Part shown: positions 11,064 through 21,102 of the stretch, in pieces
Position numbering within the stretch: position 1 is the stretch's first letter
How the letters are laid out: every line of letters starts with the position of its first letter
Assembly (NCBI GenBank): GCA_963210315.1
Contig: OY723275.1
Location: forward strand, 930,001 to 994,000
Source of the DNA: Rhynchopus euleeides
Lineage: Eukaryota > Euglenozoa > Diplonemea > Diplonemida > Diplonemidae
DNA length: 64,000 nucleotides
Direction of reading: 5' to 3'
The notes under the pieces: model-generated
The model's database searches: none
What the model was told of the DNA's origin: nothing
What the model saw: the letters and a program-made list of their open reading frames with translations, nothing else
Program-made: the position numbers and the translations under genes

Positions 11064-12752
11064 TCCGCCTGCCCCACCGCGAGTGAAGAAGCGCCGCACC
11101 GCAAGTGAAACCTGGTCCCGGGTTTCGGGAGAAGAAATGCAAGAGGGGGGGATACGGGAAGGGAGATCTGCCGGATTGGCAGAGGTGTGGACGTATCCAA
11201 CGGAAAAAGACAAAACCTGGAGGGCTGTGAGGTATTCTACCGCCTCCAGGACGGACTTGTTAATAAGATGGCAGGCGGCACACAGCCGCTTGCGCACAAC
11301 AGCTGCCACGGTCGTATTGTCGACCCAGATCTCTACAGCCCCCCCGCACACAGACCGGGGAAGGGCTCGCACTGTTTTGTTGAGGGCCATCGCCTCGAGA
11401 ATGTTAATGTGCAGCTGGGACTCGGCTGCGGTCCACGAGTCACCAATGACCTGCATTTCTTGTGTAAAGGAATCTATTAAGACGCCACCCCAGCCCTTGA
11501 GGGAGGCGTCAACAAAGCAAGTAAAAGACGGGGGTGTGGACTGAATAACTCTTCTGTGGGGGGGAACACGCGCAACCCCCACACACACACACCACTGCCG
11601 CAACTCCCGGCAGACCGATGGGGGGATCCGCACAGGGTCAGGCGGCCGAAGGACCGCCCGGTTCAAAAAATTAGTCACCCGGCGGAGGAACTTGATCCCA
11701 AACCAGAACCTCCCCGGGGACACTCCCGAAATGGCGCTGGCGTGGAGCAACCTTCCACCCAGCGACTCCAGCTCACCAGCCGTCACCCTCTGCCAGTCCA
11801 CGCTGTCCAGCTTCGCCATCAGCCTGTCCGACGGAGACACGGTCTGGGCAGCATGGTCGAATGCCACCCCGAGAAACTCGTAGACCGTCGCCGTGTCCAC
11901 CGAGTCAGACGGCTTCCATGTCGCAGCGCACGCCGCAGCCACCTTGTCCATCTGCCGCGTCGCCATTTCGACACTGGTGCGGGGGCCGGTCAGACGCACG
12001 TTGTCGATCCAGACGTCGACCCCCACCTCAGGCGCAGTGCAGAACTCCTGGCGGACGTAGTCCCGGTGCCCACCCACAACAGCAGCCAAAGTGTGCATCA
12101 GCTCGGGCGCACAACAGTGGCCCATGGGCAACCTCAGCAGCTCATACCAGTCCCCCGACTCGTCAGCGAAGCGGAAGAACCTCCGTGCAGGCGCAGGGAT
12201 GGGGATCTGATAAAACCCGCACTTGAAATCCCGCGCCGACCCACACTCCGCAAACACCGCGTCGAGGTACCCCGAGATGTGCCCCAGGGGGACGTGTGCC
12301 GTGTAGGACTCCTCCAGATCGTCGTTTGCCTGCTTGGTCCAGAGGATGAACCTCTGCCGCAACCCCGACGGCTTCTCCTCCATCACAGTGAAGGGCACGC
12401 ACAGGGAGGGGCCCGGGCCCGACGCAGGCCCAGCCACTCCGTTCTCCACCAGCAGCTCCGCATGCTTCTGTTGTAGATGCGAGGGGCGGGAGCGCCCCTC
12501 AGAGGGAGAAGGAGTAAAAGTGCCCGGCGGGGGCGCATCAGGGAACGTCAGCCGCCACACCTCGTCGAACCTGCGCCTCACAGTGGCGGTCATCCTCGCC
12601 CGCAGCGCCTCGACGTCCATCTCCGCCACAGAAGACACATGCAGGGGCGCACGGCGCTCCTCCTCCGTCGCCGGCAGCCTCGACTGGTGCGCACGCCGCG
12701 TCATCGAGTGCAGCCCCCGCTGCTTGCGGCAAAAGGACTCAGGGTCGGCCAT
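11043..12752 (-). CDS. Reverse transcriptase-RNase H of the tyrosine-recombinase retroelement
   Basis: 569 aa from the ATG at 12752. Residues 170-255 hold the RT palm: RDFKCGFYQIP (Asp175), LPMGHCCAPELMH, then VDVWIDNVRLTG, where the usual catalytic YxDD box reads W-I-D-N (Asp250, Asn251). RNase H residues are visible in order: Asp415 in CFVDASLKGWGG, Glu453 in NILEAMAL, Asp478 in IWVDNTT and Asp529 in SANPADLPSR. The start overlaps the stop of the recombinase gene in TGATG, so the downstream ORF may be translated by termination-reinitiation. The 1,080-codon open frame running farther upstream to 14285 is GC-rich shadow of gag and recombinase. The Asn in the second catalytic position is either a lineage feature or an inactivating change. 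Confidence 0.85.
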   Translation of the reverse strand: MADPESFCRKQRGLHSMTRRAHQSRLPATEEERRAPLHVSSVAEMDVEALRARMTATVRRRFDEVWRLTFPDAPPPGTFTPSPSEGRSRPSHLQQKHAELLVENGVAGPASGPGPSLCVPFTVMEEKPSGLRQRFILWTKQANDDLEESYTAHVPLGHISGYLDAVFAECGSARDFKCGFYQIPIPAPARRFFRFADESGDWYELLRLPMGHCCAPELMHTLAAVVGGHRDYVRQEFCTAPEVGVDVWIDNVRLTGPRTSVEMATRQMDKVAAACAATWKPSDSVDTATVYEFLGVAFDHAAQTVSPSDRLMAKLDSVDWQRVTAGELESLGGRLLHASAISGVSPGRFWFGIKFLRRVTNFLNRAVLRPPDPVRIPPSVCRELRQWCVCVGVARVPPHRRVIQSTPPSFTCFVDASLKGWGGVLIDSFTQEMQVIGDSWTAAESQLHINILEAMALNKTVRALPRSVCGGAVEIWVDNTTVAAVVRKRLCAACHLINKSVLEAVEYLTALQVLSFSVGYVHTSANPADLPSRIPPSCISSPETRDQVSLAVRRFFTRGGAGGDLASTA

Positions 12753-13738
12753 CACAGATGCCGTGTCACCTCCTGCGTCCGCAGCGCCCTCGCCATCTCC
12801 GTGGGGCACCCCCCGTAGCGGATGGTGGTGCTGGAGAGGCCGCTCTCGCCGTGGTGCTTCGCGAGGCGGCCCACCAGCATCTCCGACAGATCCGCTCCCG
12901 ACCCGATGAGCCCGAAGAGGAAGGTGAGTGCCCCGCGCTTCACGCTGTGGCCCGAGTAGTCCTCCATCTCCGGTGTAGCCCGCCACATCGCCGTCACATC
13001 TGCCGTCGAAACCGCCGTCAGCCGCTCGAAGGGGCGCAGGCGCGTCACCAGCTCCGCGATGAGGGGGGTCAGGTCCCCGCATATCACCGTCCACTTGGAG
13101 GGGGTGAACGGGTTGGCCCGGCGGCCCTTCGGGGAGGTGTGCCAGTCTATTATCACCTCCCCGGGCTGCACTGCGATGTACTGCTCCGAGGAGAGGGAGC
13201 ACACCTCCCCCCACCGGCTGGCGGTCTTCCACGCCGTCAGCGCCGCCAGCTGGAGGTGCGGCTGCTGCTGCAACGCCCACGCCACGAGCACCCCCTTCGG
13301 CATCGGCGTCGCCTGCCGCTGCGGAATGGCCCCGCCGGCCGCCCGCAGCGCGCTTGCCAGGCTGAGGAGGGGCTGCTGGCCGAAGCCGAGGTGCCGCATT
13401 GTCCCGGAGAGCGCCTTTGCGTAGGCCAGCATCCCCTGAGGCGACACCCCTGTCGCCAGCACGAACAGCATGGCGGTGTCGGCGTCGACTTCTAGGCCGT
13501 GCTCGTTGGCCCATCGCACCAGCCTTGCCCACAGGAGCTGCCTCTGCGACGAAGTGCTTCTTGCCCACATCCCCGCCACCACGGCCTGCAGGCGCTCCAC
13601 GGCCTCCCCGGGGGCGACCTCCACCTCTCCCGTGCGACGCGCCGCCACGCCCCCGACCCGAGCGGCCACGTGCCGCATCATCGCCCTCCCGAAGAGCGAT
13701 GGTCTCCCGCTGGCGGCGCCGGATGCGCCTGAGGGCAT
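12752..13738 (-). CDS. Tyrosine recombinase of the retroelement
   Basis: 328 aa. The catalytic set of the DIRS-superfamily integrase is visible: Arg175 in TASRWGEV, His264 and Arg268 in GHSVKRGALTFLF (the HSxRRG-type box), His295/296 in RLAKHHG, and Tyr308 in TTIRYGG, the nucleophile. The N-terminal half, about 45-150, fits a SAM-like core-binding domain. The protein would integrate circular element DNA without the DDE chemistry of LTR elements. Its stop overlaps the RT start (TGATG). The start is the first ATG; 213 bp of low-complexity sequence rich in TTG/TTGTTG separates it from gag, so an earlier start or translational coupling is possible. Confidence 0.85.
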   Translation of the reverse strand: MPSGASGAASGRPSLFGRAMMRHVAARVGGVAARRTGEVEVAPGEAVERLQAVVAGMWARSTSSQRQLLWARLVRWANEHGLEVDADTAMLFVLATGVSPQGMLAYAKALSGTMRHLGFGQQPLLSLASALRAAGGAIPQRQATPMPKGVLVAWALQQQPHLQLAALTAWKTASRWGEVCSLSSEQYIAVQPGEVIIDWHTSPKGRRANPFTPSKWTVICGDLTPLIAELVTRLRPFERLTAVSTADVTAMWRATPEMEDYSGHSVKRGALTFLFGLIGSGADLSEMLVGRLAKHHGESGLSSTTIRYGGCPTEMARALRTQEVTRHL

Positions 13739-13951
13739 TGCGGGCCCTGGCTGAGCGGGGTGGGGTCGAAGGGAAGTGGCGGGTGGAGGAGAAGTTGCTG
13801 AGGTGTTGTTGTTGTTGATGTTGTTGGTTGTTTTGTTGGTGACGTTGTTGATGATGTTGTGGGCGGGTGCAGGGGGGTGTGTTGGGCGGCGAGGGGCGGG
13901 GTGATGTAGAAGCGTGAGGGGGGGGTGGGTCTGAAGCCGGAAGGTGGGCAG

Positions 13952-15112
13952 TCACGCGCGCCCGCCCCCGGCCCTGCCGTTTCCCGGCGCCCTCGCCGGT
14001 GCCTTCGCCGCGATGCGCTGCTGGGGGGCCCGAGCAGCGGCGCGGGGGCGCGTGTGTTGTTGTTGTGTGTGGGGGGCGGCGGCCCCCGGCCCCACAGCCG
14101 CAGCCGCCCGCATCACCGGGTGGGAAGTGGGGTCCTCCTTCGCAAGGTGCCGCTCGATGGCGGCGCGCGGCACCCTGTCGCGCACGAACGCGACCTGCAG
14201 CAGCACCTGTCGCAGCAGGTGATTCCCCAGCTCCCGCTGGGGAGTGCGCCCCCAGCCAGACACGTACGCCGTGGCAAGAATCCACAGGCGCAACGCTGCG
14301 AACGCCTCATCCAGGATGCGGCCTCCAGGGAGGTGCGACGACCCCGACACCCAGCGGGTCTCCAGCTGTAGCACCAGATACGGTGCGTCGGACTCGATCA
14401 GCGAATCCCACTCCAGGACGTCGGCTGCGTCCGCGGGGTGTCGCTCCGACCCGGGGTACGGCATCCCGGCAGACATGGCCATGGGGGACGGCGGTGCTGG
14501 CGGAGACGGTGGCGGGTGAGCCCACTGCTGCTGCTGACGTTGCACATGGTCCTGGTGCTGCCGCAGGCGAGCATCCAGCTCCAGCCGGAAGGACCTCGTC
14601 TGCTCCTCCGCACGCTCGCGGAACTCCTGCGCCTGCTGCTCCAGCGAGCGTTGCATCGCTTCCTGCGACGCCGTCACCGCGCGGGTGGCGCACTCCGTCT
14701 GGTGGACAGACATCTCCACCAGACGGGAGTACTGCCACCCGTCCGCCGGCATCCTGTACAGGACGTCGGGCCCGCGGTGCTGCTCCGTGTCGGATACGTA
14801 ATTGTACGCCTCGGACAAGCGCACTTCGTACCCCGCAGCGTTCCCCTCCTCGTCATGCGCCTGCGACAGGCGACCAGCGAACCGCCGAAACGGCTGGCTC
14901 CCGTCGACGGGTGCACAAGAGTACACCACGCAGGCGTCGACGAGAGCCGCCGCCTGGTCCCCGAGCATGCGGGCGGTCATGATCTCAGGGGCGGGAAGCC
15001 CCTGTCCTGCCGTCGCGGCCGGCGACGTCGCCCGCACCCTCGCCGTACCGACCGCTGATGGGGTGTACCCGTCGAGGTTGATGCAGTCCGGCGAGGGAGG
15101 TGGGAGAGACAT
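13952..15112 (-). CDS. Gag-like protein of the retroelement
   Basis: 386 aa from the ATG at 15112 (MSLPPPSPDC), the first ATG after the A1 repeat. Residues about 130-205 are rich in Glu, Gln and Arg with heptad-like spacing (SLEQQAQEFRERAEEQTR), suggesting a coiled coil. A Pro-rich hinge follows, then an alpha-helical region (LRLWILATAYVSGWG) and a basic Ala/Gln/His/Arg-rich tail that could bind nucleic acid. No zinc knuckle is seen. It is the first ORF of the element, which is where gag sits in Ngaro/PAT elements; there is no sequence motif that proves capsid function. Confidence 0.65.
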   Translation of the reverse strand: MSLPPPSPDCINLDGYTPSAVGTARVRATSPAATAGQGLPAPEIMTARMLGDQAAALVDACVVYSCAPVDGSQPFRRFAGRLSQAHDEEGNAAGYEVRLSEAYNYVSDTEQHRGPDVLYRMPADGWQYSRLVEMSVHQTECATRAVTASQEAMQRSLEQQAQEFRERAEEQTRSFRLELDARLRQHQDHVQRQQQQWAHPPPSPPAPPSPMAMSAGMPYPGSERHPADAADVLEWDSLIESDAPYLVLQLETRWVSGSSHLPGGRILDEAFAALRLWILATAYVSGWGRTPQRELGNHLLRQVLLQVAFVRDRVPRAAIERHLAKEDPTSHPVMRAAAAVGPGAAAPHTQQQHTRPRAAARAPQQRIAAKAPARAPGNGRAGGGRA

Positions 15113-15135
15113 GGTGTCGGGGTGGTGAGAGTGTA

Positions 15136-15238
15136 ACAATAAAAGAAAGCGGACAAGACGAAGAGTGTTGGCCGCGGGGAGATTACCCTGATGAAGGGGG
15201 TGTTGTGTGGTGTGGTGTTAAAGTTATATACAAAGTGT
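15136..15238 (-). repeat. Inner part of direct repeat A1, interrupted
   Basis: 103 bp matching A2 10586-10688. It ends in ACAAAGTGT (15230-15238) at the junction with the giant transposon; A1 resumes at 31614. Confidence 0.9.
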
Positions 15239-15810
15239 AGAGGAGGCATAGCCTGCTGACCTGGCTGTCTAAAAAATTATTTTTTTTAAAATCGCATTGT
15301 CTTTTCGACCCTATACCAAAAGTGGTCCCAAATCGGTCCGGGACGACCGTCCACAACCGTCCACACTCTCTAAATGCTCGATGTTGCATTTTAAATTCAA
15401 AAATTCACATTTTCCAGCCAACTGGGCCAGTTTCCTTAGGAAAATGGCTCAAAATCGCAAACACTCCATTTCTACGGGCCACCACAGGCCAATAGAGTAC
15501 CAAAATCGGTTTTTTCGCATTCTACGGCCTCAGGCAGACCGTCCACACCCAAAAATCACCCCCAGGTGGTCAATATTGGGGTGTTCTGGCACTTTTTCAC
15601 CTGTGGACGGTTGTGGATGGCTGTGGATGGTTGTGGACGGCTGTGGACGGTCTGCCAAGAGGTTACTGGAGGTTGCTAGGCTGCGGGCGGACCGTCCACA
15701 CCCAAAAAACACCCCCAGTTGGTCACGATGGGGACGGTACGTCTCTTTTTCGTCTGTAGACGGTTGTGGACGGTCTGCCAATAGGTTGCTCCAGGATGCG
15801 AGATTGTTCT
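15239..15810. repeat. Terminal block copy 1 (true element end)
   Basis: The block starts at the TIR and contains an A/T-rich stretch, then runs of GTGGACGGTT/GTGGATGGCT-type decamers and two CCGTCCACACCCAAAAA motifs. It leads directly into 31-bp satellite (15811-16183). Confidence 0.9.
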
Positions 15811-16183
15811 CGGTAGGTCACCGACTGTAACCGATTGTTCTCGGCATGTAACCGATTGTAACCGATTGTAACCGATTGTTCTTGGCATGTATCCGATTGT
15901 AACCGATTGTCCTCGTCATGTAACCGATTGTAACCGATCGTTCTTGGCATGTAACCGATTGTAACTGATTGTTCTCGTCATGTAACCGATTGTAACCGAT
16001 TGTTCTTGGCATGTAACCGATTGTAACCGATTGTCCTCGTCATGTAACCGATTGTAACCGATCGTTCTTGGCATGTAACCGATTGTAACTGATTGTTCTC
16101 GGCATGTAACCGATTGTAACCGATTGTTCTTGGCCTGTAACCGATTGTAACCGATCGTTCTTGGCATGTAACCGATTGTAACT

Positions 16184-18627
16184 AGAGGAGGCATAGCCTG
16201 CTGACCTGGCTGTCTAAAAAATTATTTTTTTTAAAATCGCATTGTCTTTTCGACCCTATACCAAAAGTGGTCCCAAATCGGTCCGGGACGACCGTCCACA
16301 ACCGTCCACACTCTCTAAATGCTCGATGTTGCATTTTAAATTCAAAAATTCACATTTTCCAGCCAACTGGGCCAGTTTCCTTAGGAAAATGGCTCAAAAT
16401 CGCAAACACTCCATTTCTACGGGCCACCACAGGCCAATAGAGTACCAAAATCGGTTTTTTCGCATTCTACGGCCTCAGGCAGACCGTCCACACCCAAAAA
16501 TCACCCCCAGGTGGTCAATATTGGGGTGTTCTGGCACTTTTTCACCTGTGGACGGTTGTGGACGGCTGTGGATGGCTGTGGATGGTTGTGGACGGCTGTG
16601 GACGGTCTGCCAAGAGGTTACTGGAGGTTGCTAGGCTGCGGGCGGACCGTCCACACCCAAAAAACACCCCCAGTTGGTCACGATGGGGACGGTACGTCTC
16701 TTTTTCGTCTGTAGACGGTTGTGGACGGTCTGCCAATAGGTTGCTCCAGGATGCGAGATTGTTCTCGGTAGGTCACCGACTGTAACCGATTGTTCTCGGC
16801 ATGTAACCGATTGTAACCGATTGTAACCGATTGTTCTTGGCATGTATCCGATTGTAACCGATTGTCCTCGTCATGTAACCGATTGTAACCGATCGTTCTT
16901 GGCATGTAACCGATTGTCACCGATTGTCCTCGTCATGTAACCGATTGTAACCGATTGTTCTTGGCATGTAACCGATTGTCACCGATTGTCCTCGTCATGT
17001 AACCGATTGTAACCGATCGTTCTTGGCATGTAACCGATTGTAACCGATTGTCCTCGTCATGTAACCGATTGTAACCGATCGTTCTTGGCCTGTAACCGAT
17101 TGTAACCGATTGTTCTTGGCATGTAACCGATTGTCACCGATTGTCCTCGTCATGTAACCGATTGTAACCGATCGTTCTTGGCATGTAACCGATTGTAACC
17201 GATTGTCCTCGTCATGTAACCGATTGTAACCGATCGTTCTTGGCATGTAACCGATTGTAACTGATTGTTCTCGGCATGTAACCGATTGTAACCGATTGTT
17301 CTTGGCCTGTAACCGATTGTAACCGATTGTTCTTGGCATGTAACCGATTGTCACCGATTGTCCTCGTCATGTAACCGATTGTAACCGATCGTTCTTGGCA
17401 TGTAACCGATTGTAACTGATTGTTCTCGGCATGTAACCGATTGTAACCGATTGTTCTTGGCCTGTAACCGATTGTAACCGATTGTTCTCGGCATGTAACC
17501 GATTGTAACCGATTGCCCTCGTCATGTAACCGATTGTAACCGATCGTTCTTGGCATGTAACCGATTGTAACCGATTGTTCTCGGCATGTAACCGATTGTA
17601 ACCGATTGTCCTCGTCATGTAACCGATCCTAACCGATCGTTCTTGGCATGTAACCGATTGTAACTGATTGTTCTCGGCATGTAACCGATTGTAACCGATT
17701 GTTCTCGGCATGTCACCGATTGTAACCGATTGTCCTCGTCATGTAACCGATTGTAACCGATCGTTCTTGGCATGTAACCGATTGTAACCGATTGTTCTCG
17801 GCATGTAACCGATTGTAACCGATCGTTCTTGGCATGTAACCGATTGTAACTGATTGTTCTTGGCATGTAACCGATTGTAACCGATCGTTCTTGGCATGTA
17901 ACCGATTGTAACCGATTGTTCTCGTCATGTAACCGATTGTAACTGATTGTTCTTGGCATGTAACCGATTGTAACCGATCGTTCTTGGCATGTAACCGATT
18001 GTAACCGATTGTTCTTGGCCTGTAACCGATTGTTCTCGGCATGTAACCGATTGTAACCGATTGTCCTCGTCATGTAACCGATTGTAACCGATCGTTCTTG
18101 GCATGTAACCGATTGTAACCGATTGTTCTTGGCCTGTAACCGATTGTTCTTGGCATGTAACCGATTGTAACCGATTGTTCTTGGCCTGTAACCGATTGTA
18201 ACCGATTGTTCTCGGCATGTAACCGATTGTAACCGATTGTTCTCGGCATGTAACCGATTGTAACCGATCGTTCTTGGCATGTAACCGATTGTAACCGATT
18301 GTTCTCGGCATGTAACCGATTGTTCTCGTCATGTAACCGATTGTAACCGATCGTTCTTGGCATGTAACCGATTGTAACCGATTGTTCTCGTCATGTAACC
18401 GATTGTAACTGATTGTTCTTGGCATGTAACCGATTGTAACCGATCGTTCTTGGCATGTAACCGATTGTAACCGATTGTTCTTGGCCTGTAACCGATTGTT
18501 CTCGGCATGTAACCGATTGTAACCGATTGTCCTCGTCATGTAACCGATTGTAACCGATCGTTCTTGGCATGTAACCGATTGTAACCGATTGTTCTTGGCC
18601 TGTAACCGATTGTTCTCGGCATGTAAT
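16184..18627. repeat. Internal repeat unit: terminal block copy 2 plus satellite
   Basis: At 16184 the terminal sequence AGAGGAGGCATAGC recurs inside the element and is followed by the whole terminal block (to about 16767). About 60 units of 31-bp satellite follow. Compared with block 1 it has extra decamers of the GTGGACGGCT type. Confidence 0.9.
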
Positions 18628-21102
18628 AGAGGAGGCATAGCCTGCTGACCTGGCTGTCTAAAAAATTATTTTTTTTAAAATCGCATTGTCTTTTCGACCC
18701 TATACCAAAAGTGGTCCCAAATCGGTCCGGGACGACCGTCCACAACCGTCCACACTCTCTAAATGCTCGATGTTGCATTTTAAATTCAAAAATTCACATT
18801 TTCCAGCCAACTGGGCCAGTTTCCTTAGGAAAATGGCTCAAAATCGCAAACACTCCATTTCTACGGGCCACCACAGGCCAATAGAGTACCAAAATCGGTT
18901 TTTTCGCATTCTACGGCCTCAGGCAGACCGTCCACACCCAAAAATCACCCCCAGGTGGTCAATATTGGGGTGTTCTGGCACTTTTTCACCTGTGGACGGT
19001 TGTGGACGGCTGTGGATGGCTGTGGATGGTTGTGGACGGCTGTGGACGGTCTGCCAAGAGGTTACTGGAGGTTGCTAGGCTGCGGGCGGACCGTCCACAC
19101 CCAAAAAACACCCCCAGTTGGTCACGATGGGGACGGTACGTCTCTTTTTCGTCTGTAGACGGTTGTGGACGGTCTGCCAATAGGTTGCTCCAGGATGCGA
19201 GATTGTTCTCGGTAGGTCACCGACTGTAACCGATTGTTCTCGGCATGTAACCGATTGTAACCGATTGTAACCGATTGTTCTTGGCATGTATCCGATTGTA
19301 ACCGATTGTCCTCGTCATGTAACCGATTGTAACCGATCGTTCTTGGCATGTAACCGATTGTCACCGATTGTCCTCGTCATGTAACCGATTGTAACCGATT
19401 GTTCTTGGCATGTAACCGATTGTCACCGATTGTCCTCGTCATGTAACCGATTGTAACCGATCGTTCTTGGCATGTAACCGATTGTAACCGATTGTCCTCG
19501 TCATGTAACCGATTGTAACCGATCGTTCTTGGCATGTAACCGATTGTAACTGATTGTTCTCGGCATGTAACCGATTGTAACCGATTGTTCTTGGCCTGTA
19601 ACCGATTGTAACCGATTGTTCTTGGCATGTAACCGATTGTCACCGATTGTCCTCGTCATGTAACCGATTGTAACCGATCGTTCTTGGCATGTAACCGATT
19701 GTAACTGATTGTTCTCGGCATGTAACCGATTGTAACCGATTGTTCTTGGCCTGTAACCGATTGTCACCGATTGTCCTCGTCATGTAACCGATTGTAACCG
19801 ATTGTTCTTGGCATGTAACCGATTGTCACCGATTGTCCTCGTCATGTAACCGATTGTAACCGATCGTTCTTGGCATGTAACCGATTGTAACTGATTGTTC
19901 TCGGCATGTAACCGATTGTAACCGATTGTTCTTGGCCTGTCACCGATTGTAACCGATTGTTCTCGGCATGTAACCGATTGTAACCGATTGCCCTCGTCAT
20001 GTAACCGATTGTAACCGATCGTTCTTGGCATGTAACCGATTGTAACCGATTGTTCTCGGCATGTAACCGATTGTAACCGATTGTCCTCGTCATGTAACCG
20101 ATTGTAACCGATCGTTCTTGGCATGTAACCGATTGTAACTGATTGTTCTCGGCATGTAACCGATTGTAACCGATTGTTCTCGGCATGTCACCGATTGTAA
20201 CCGATTGTCCTCGTCATGTAACCGATTGTAACCGATCGTTCTTGGCATGTAACCGATTGTAACCGATTGTTCTCGGCATGTAACCGATTGTAACCGATCG
20301 TTCTTGGCATGTAACCGATTGTAACTGATTGTTCTTGGCATGTAACCGATTGTAACCGATCGTTCTTGGCATGTAACCGATTGTAACCGATTGTTCTCGT
20401 CATGTAACCGATTGTAACTGATTGTTCTTGGCATGTAACCGATTGTAACCGATCGTTCTTGGCATGTAACCGATTGTAACCGATTGTTCTTGGCCTGTAA
20501 CCGATTGTTCTCGGCATGTAACCGATTGTAACCGATTGTCCTCGTCATGTAACCGATTGTAACCGATCGTTCTTGGCATGTAACCGATTGTAACCGATTG
20601 TTCTTGGCCTGTAACCGATTGTTCTTGGCATGTAACCGATTGTAACCGATTGTTCTTGGCCTGTAACCGATTGTAACCGATTGTTCTCGGCATGTAACCG
20701 ATTGTAACCGATTGTTCTCGGCATGTAACCGATTGTAACCGATCGTTCTTGGCATGTAACCGATTGTAACCGATTGTTCTCGGCATGTAACCGATTGTTC
20801 TCGTCATGTAACCGATTGTAACCGATCGTTCTTGGCATGTAACCGATTGTAACCGATTGTTCTCGTCATGTAACCGATTGTAACTGATTGTTCTTGGCAT
20901 GTAACCGATTGTAACCGATCGTTCTTGGCATGTAACCGATTGTAACCGATTGTTCTTGGCCTGTAACCGATTGTTCTCGGCATGTAACCGATTGTAACCG
21001 ATTGTCCTCGTCATGTAACCGATTGTAACCGATCGTTCTTGGCATGTAACCGATTGTAACCGATTGTTCTTGGCCTGTAACCGATTGTTCTCGGCATGTA
21101 AT
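18628..21102. repeat. Internal repeat unit: terminal block copy 3 plus satellite
   Basis: 2,475 bp, a higher-order tandem copy of 16184-18627. The order of satellite variants is largely the same over long stretches, showing duplication of the whole unit rather than independent growth. Confidence 0.9.

Noticed and set aside
11043-14285. A single 1,080-aa Gag-RT polyprotein
   Set aside because: The frame upstream of 12752 overlaps the real recombinase and part of gag in other frames and is low-complexity; the RT ATG overlaps the recombinase stop.
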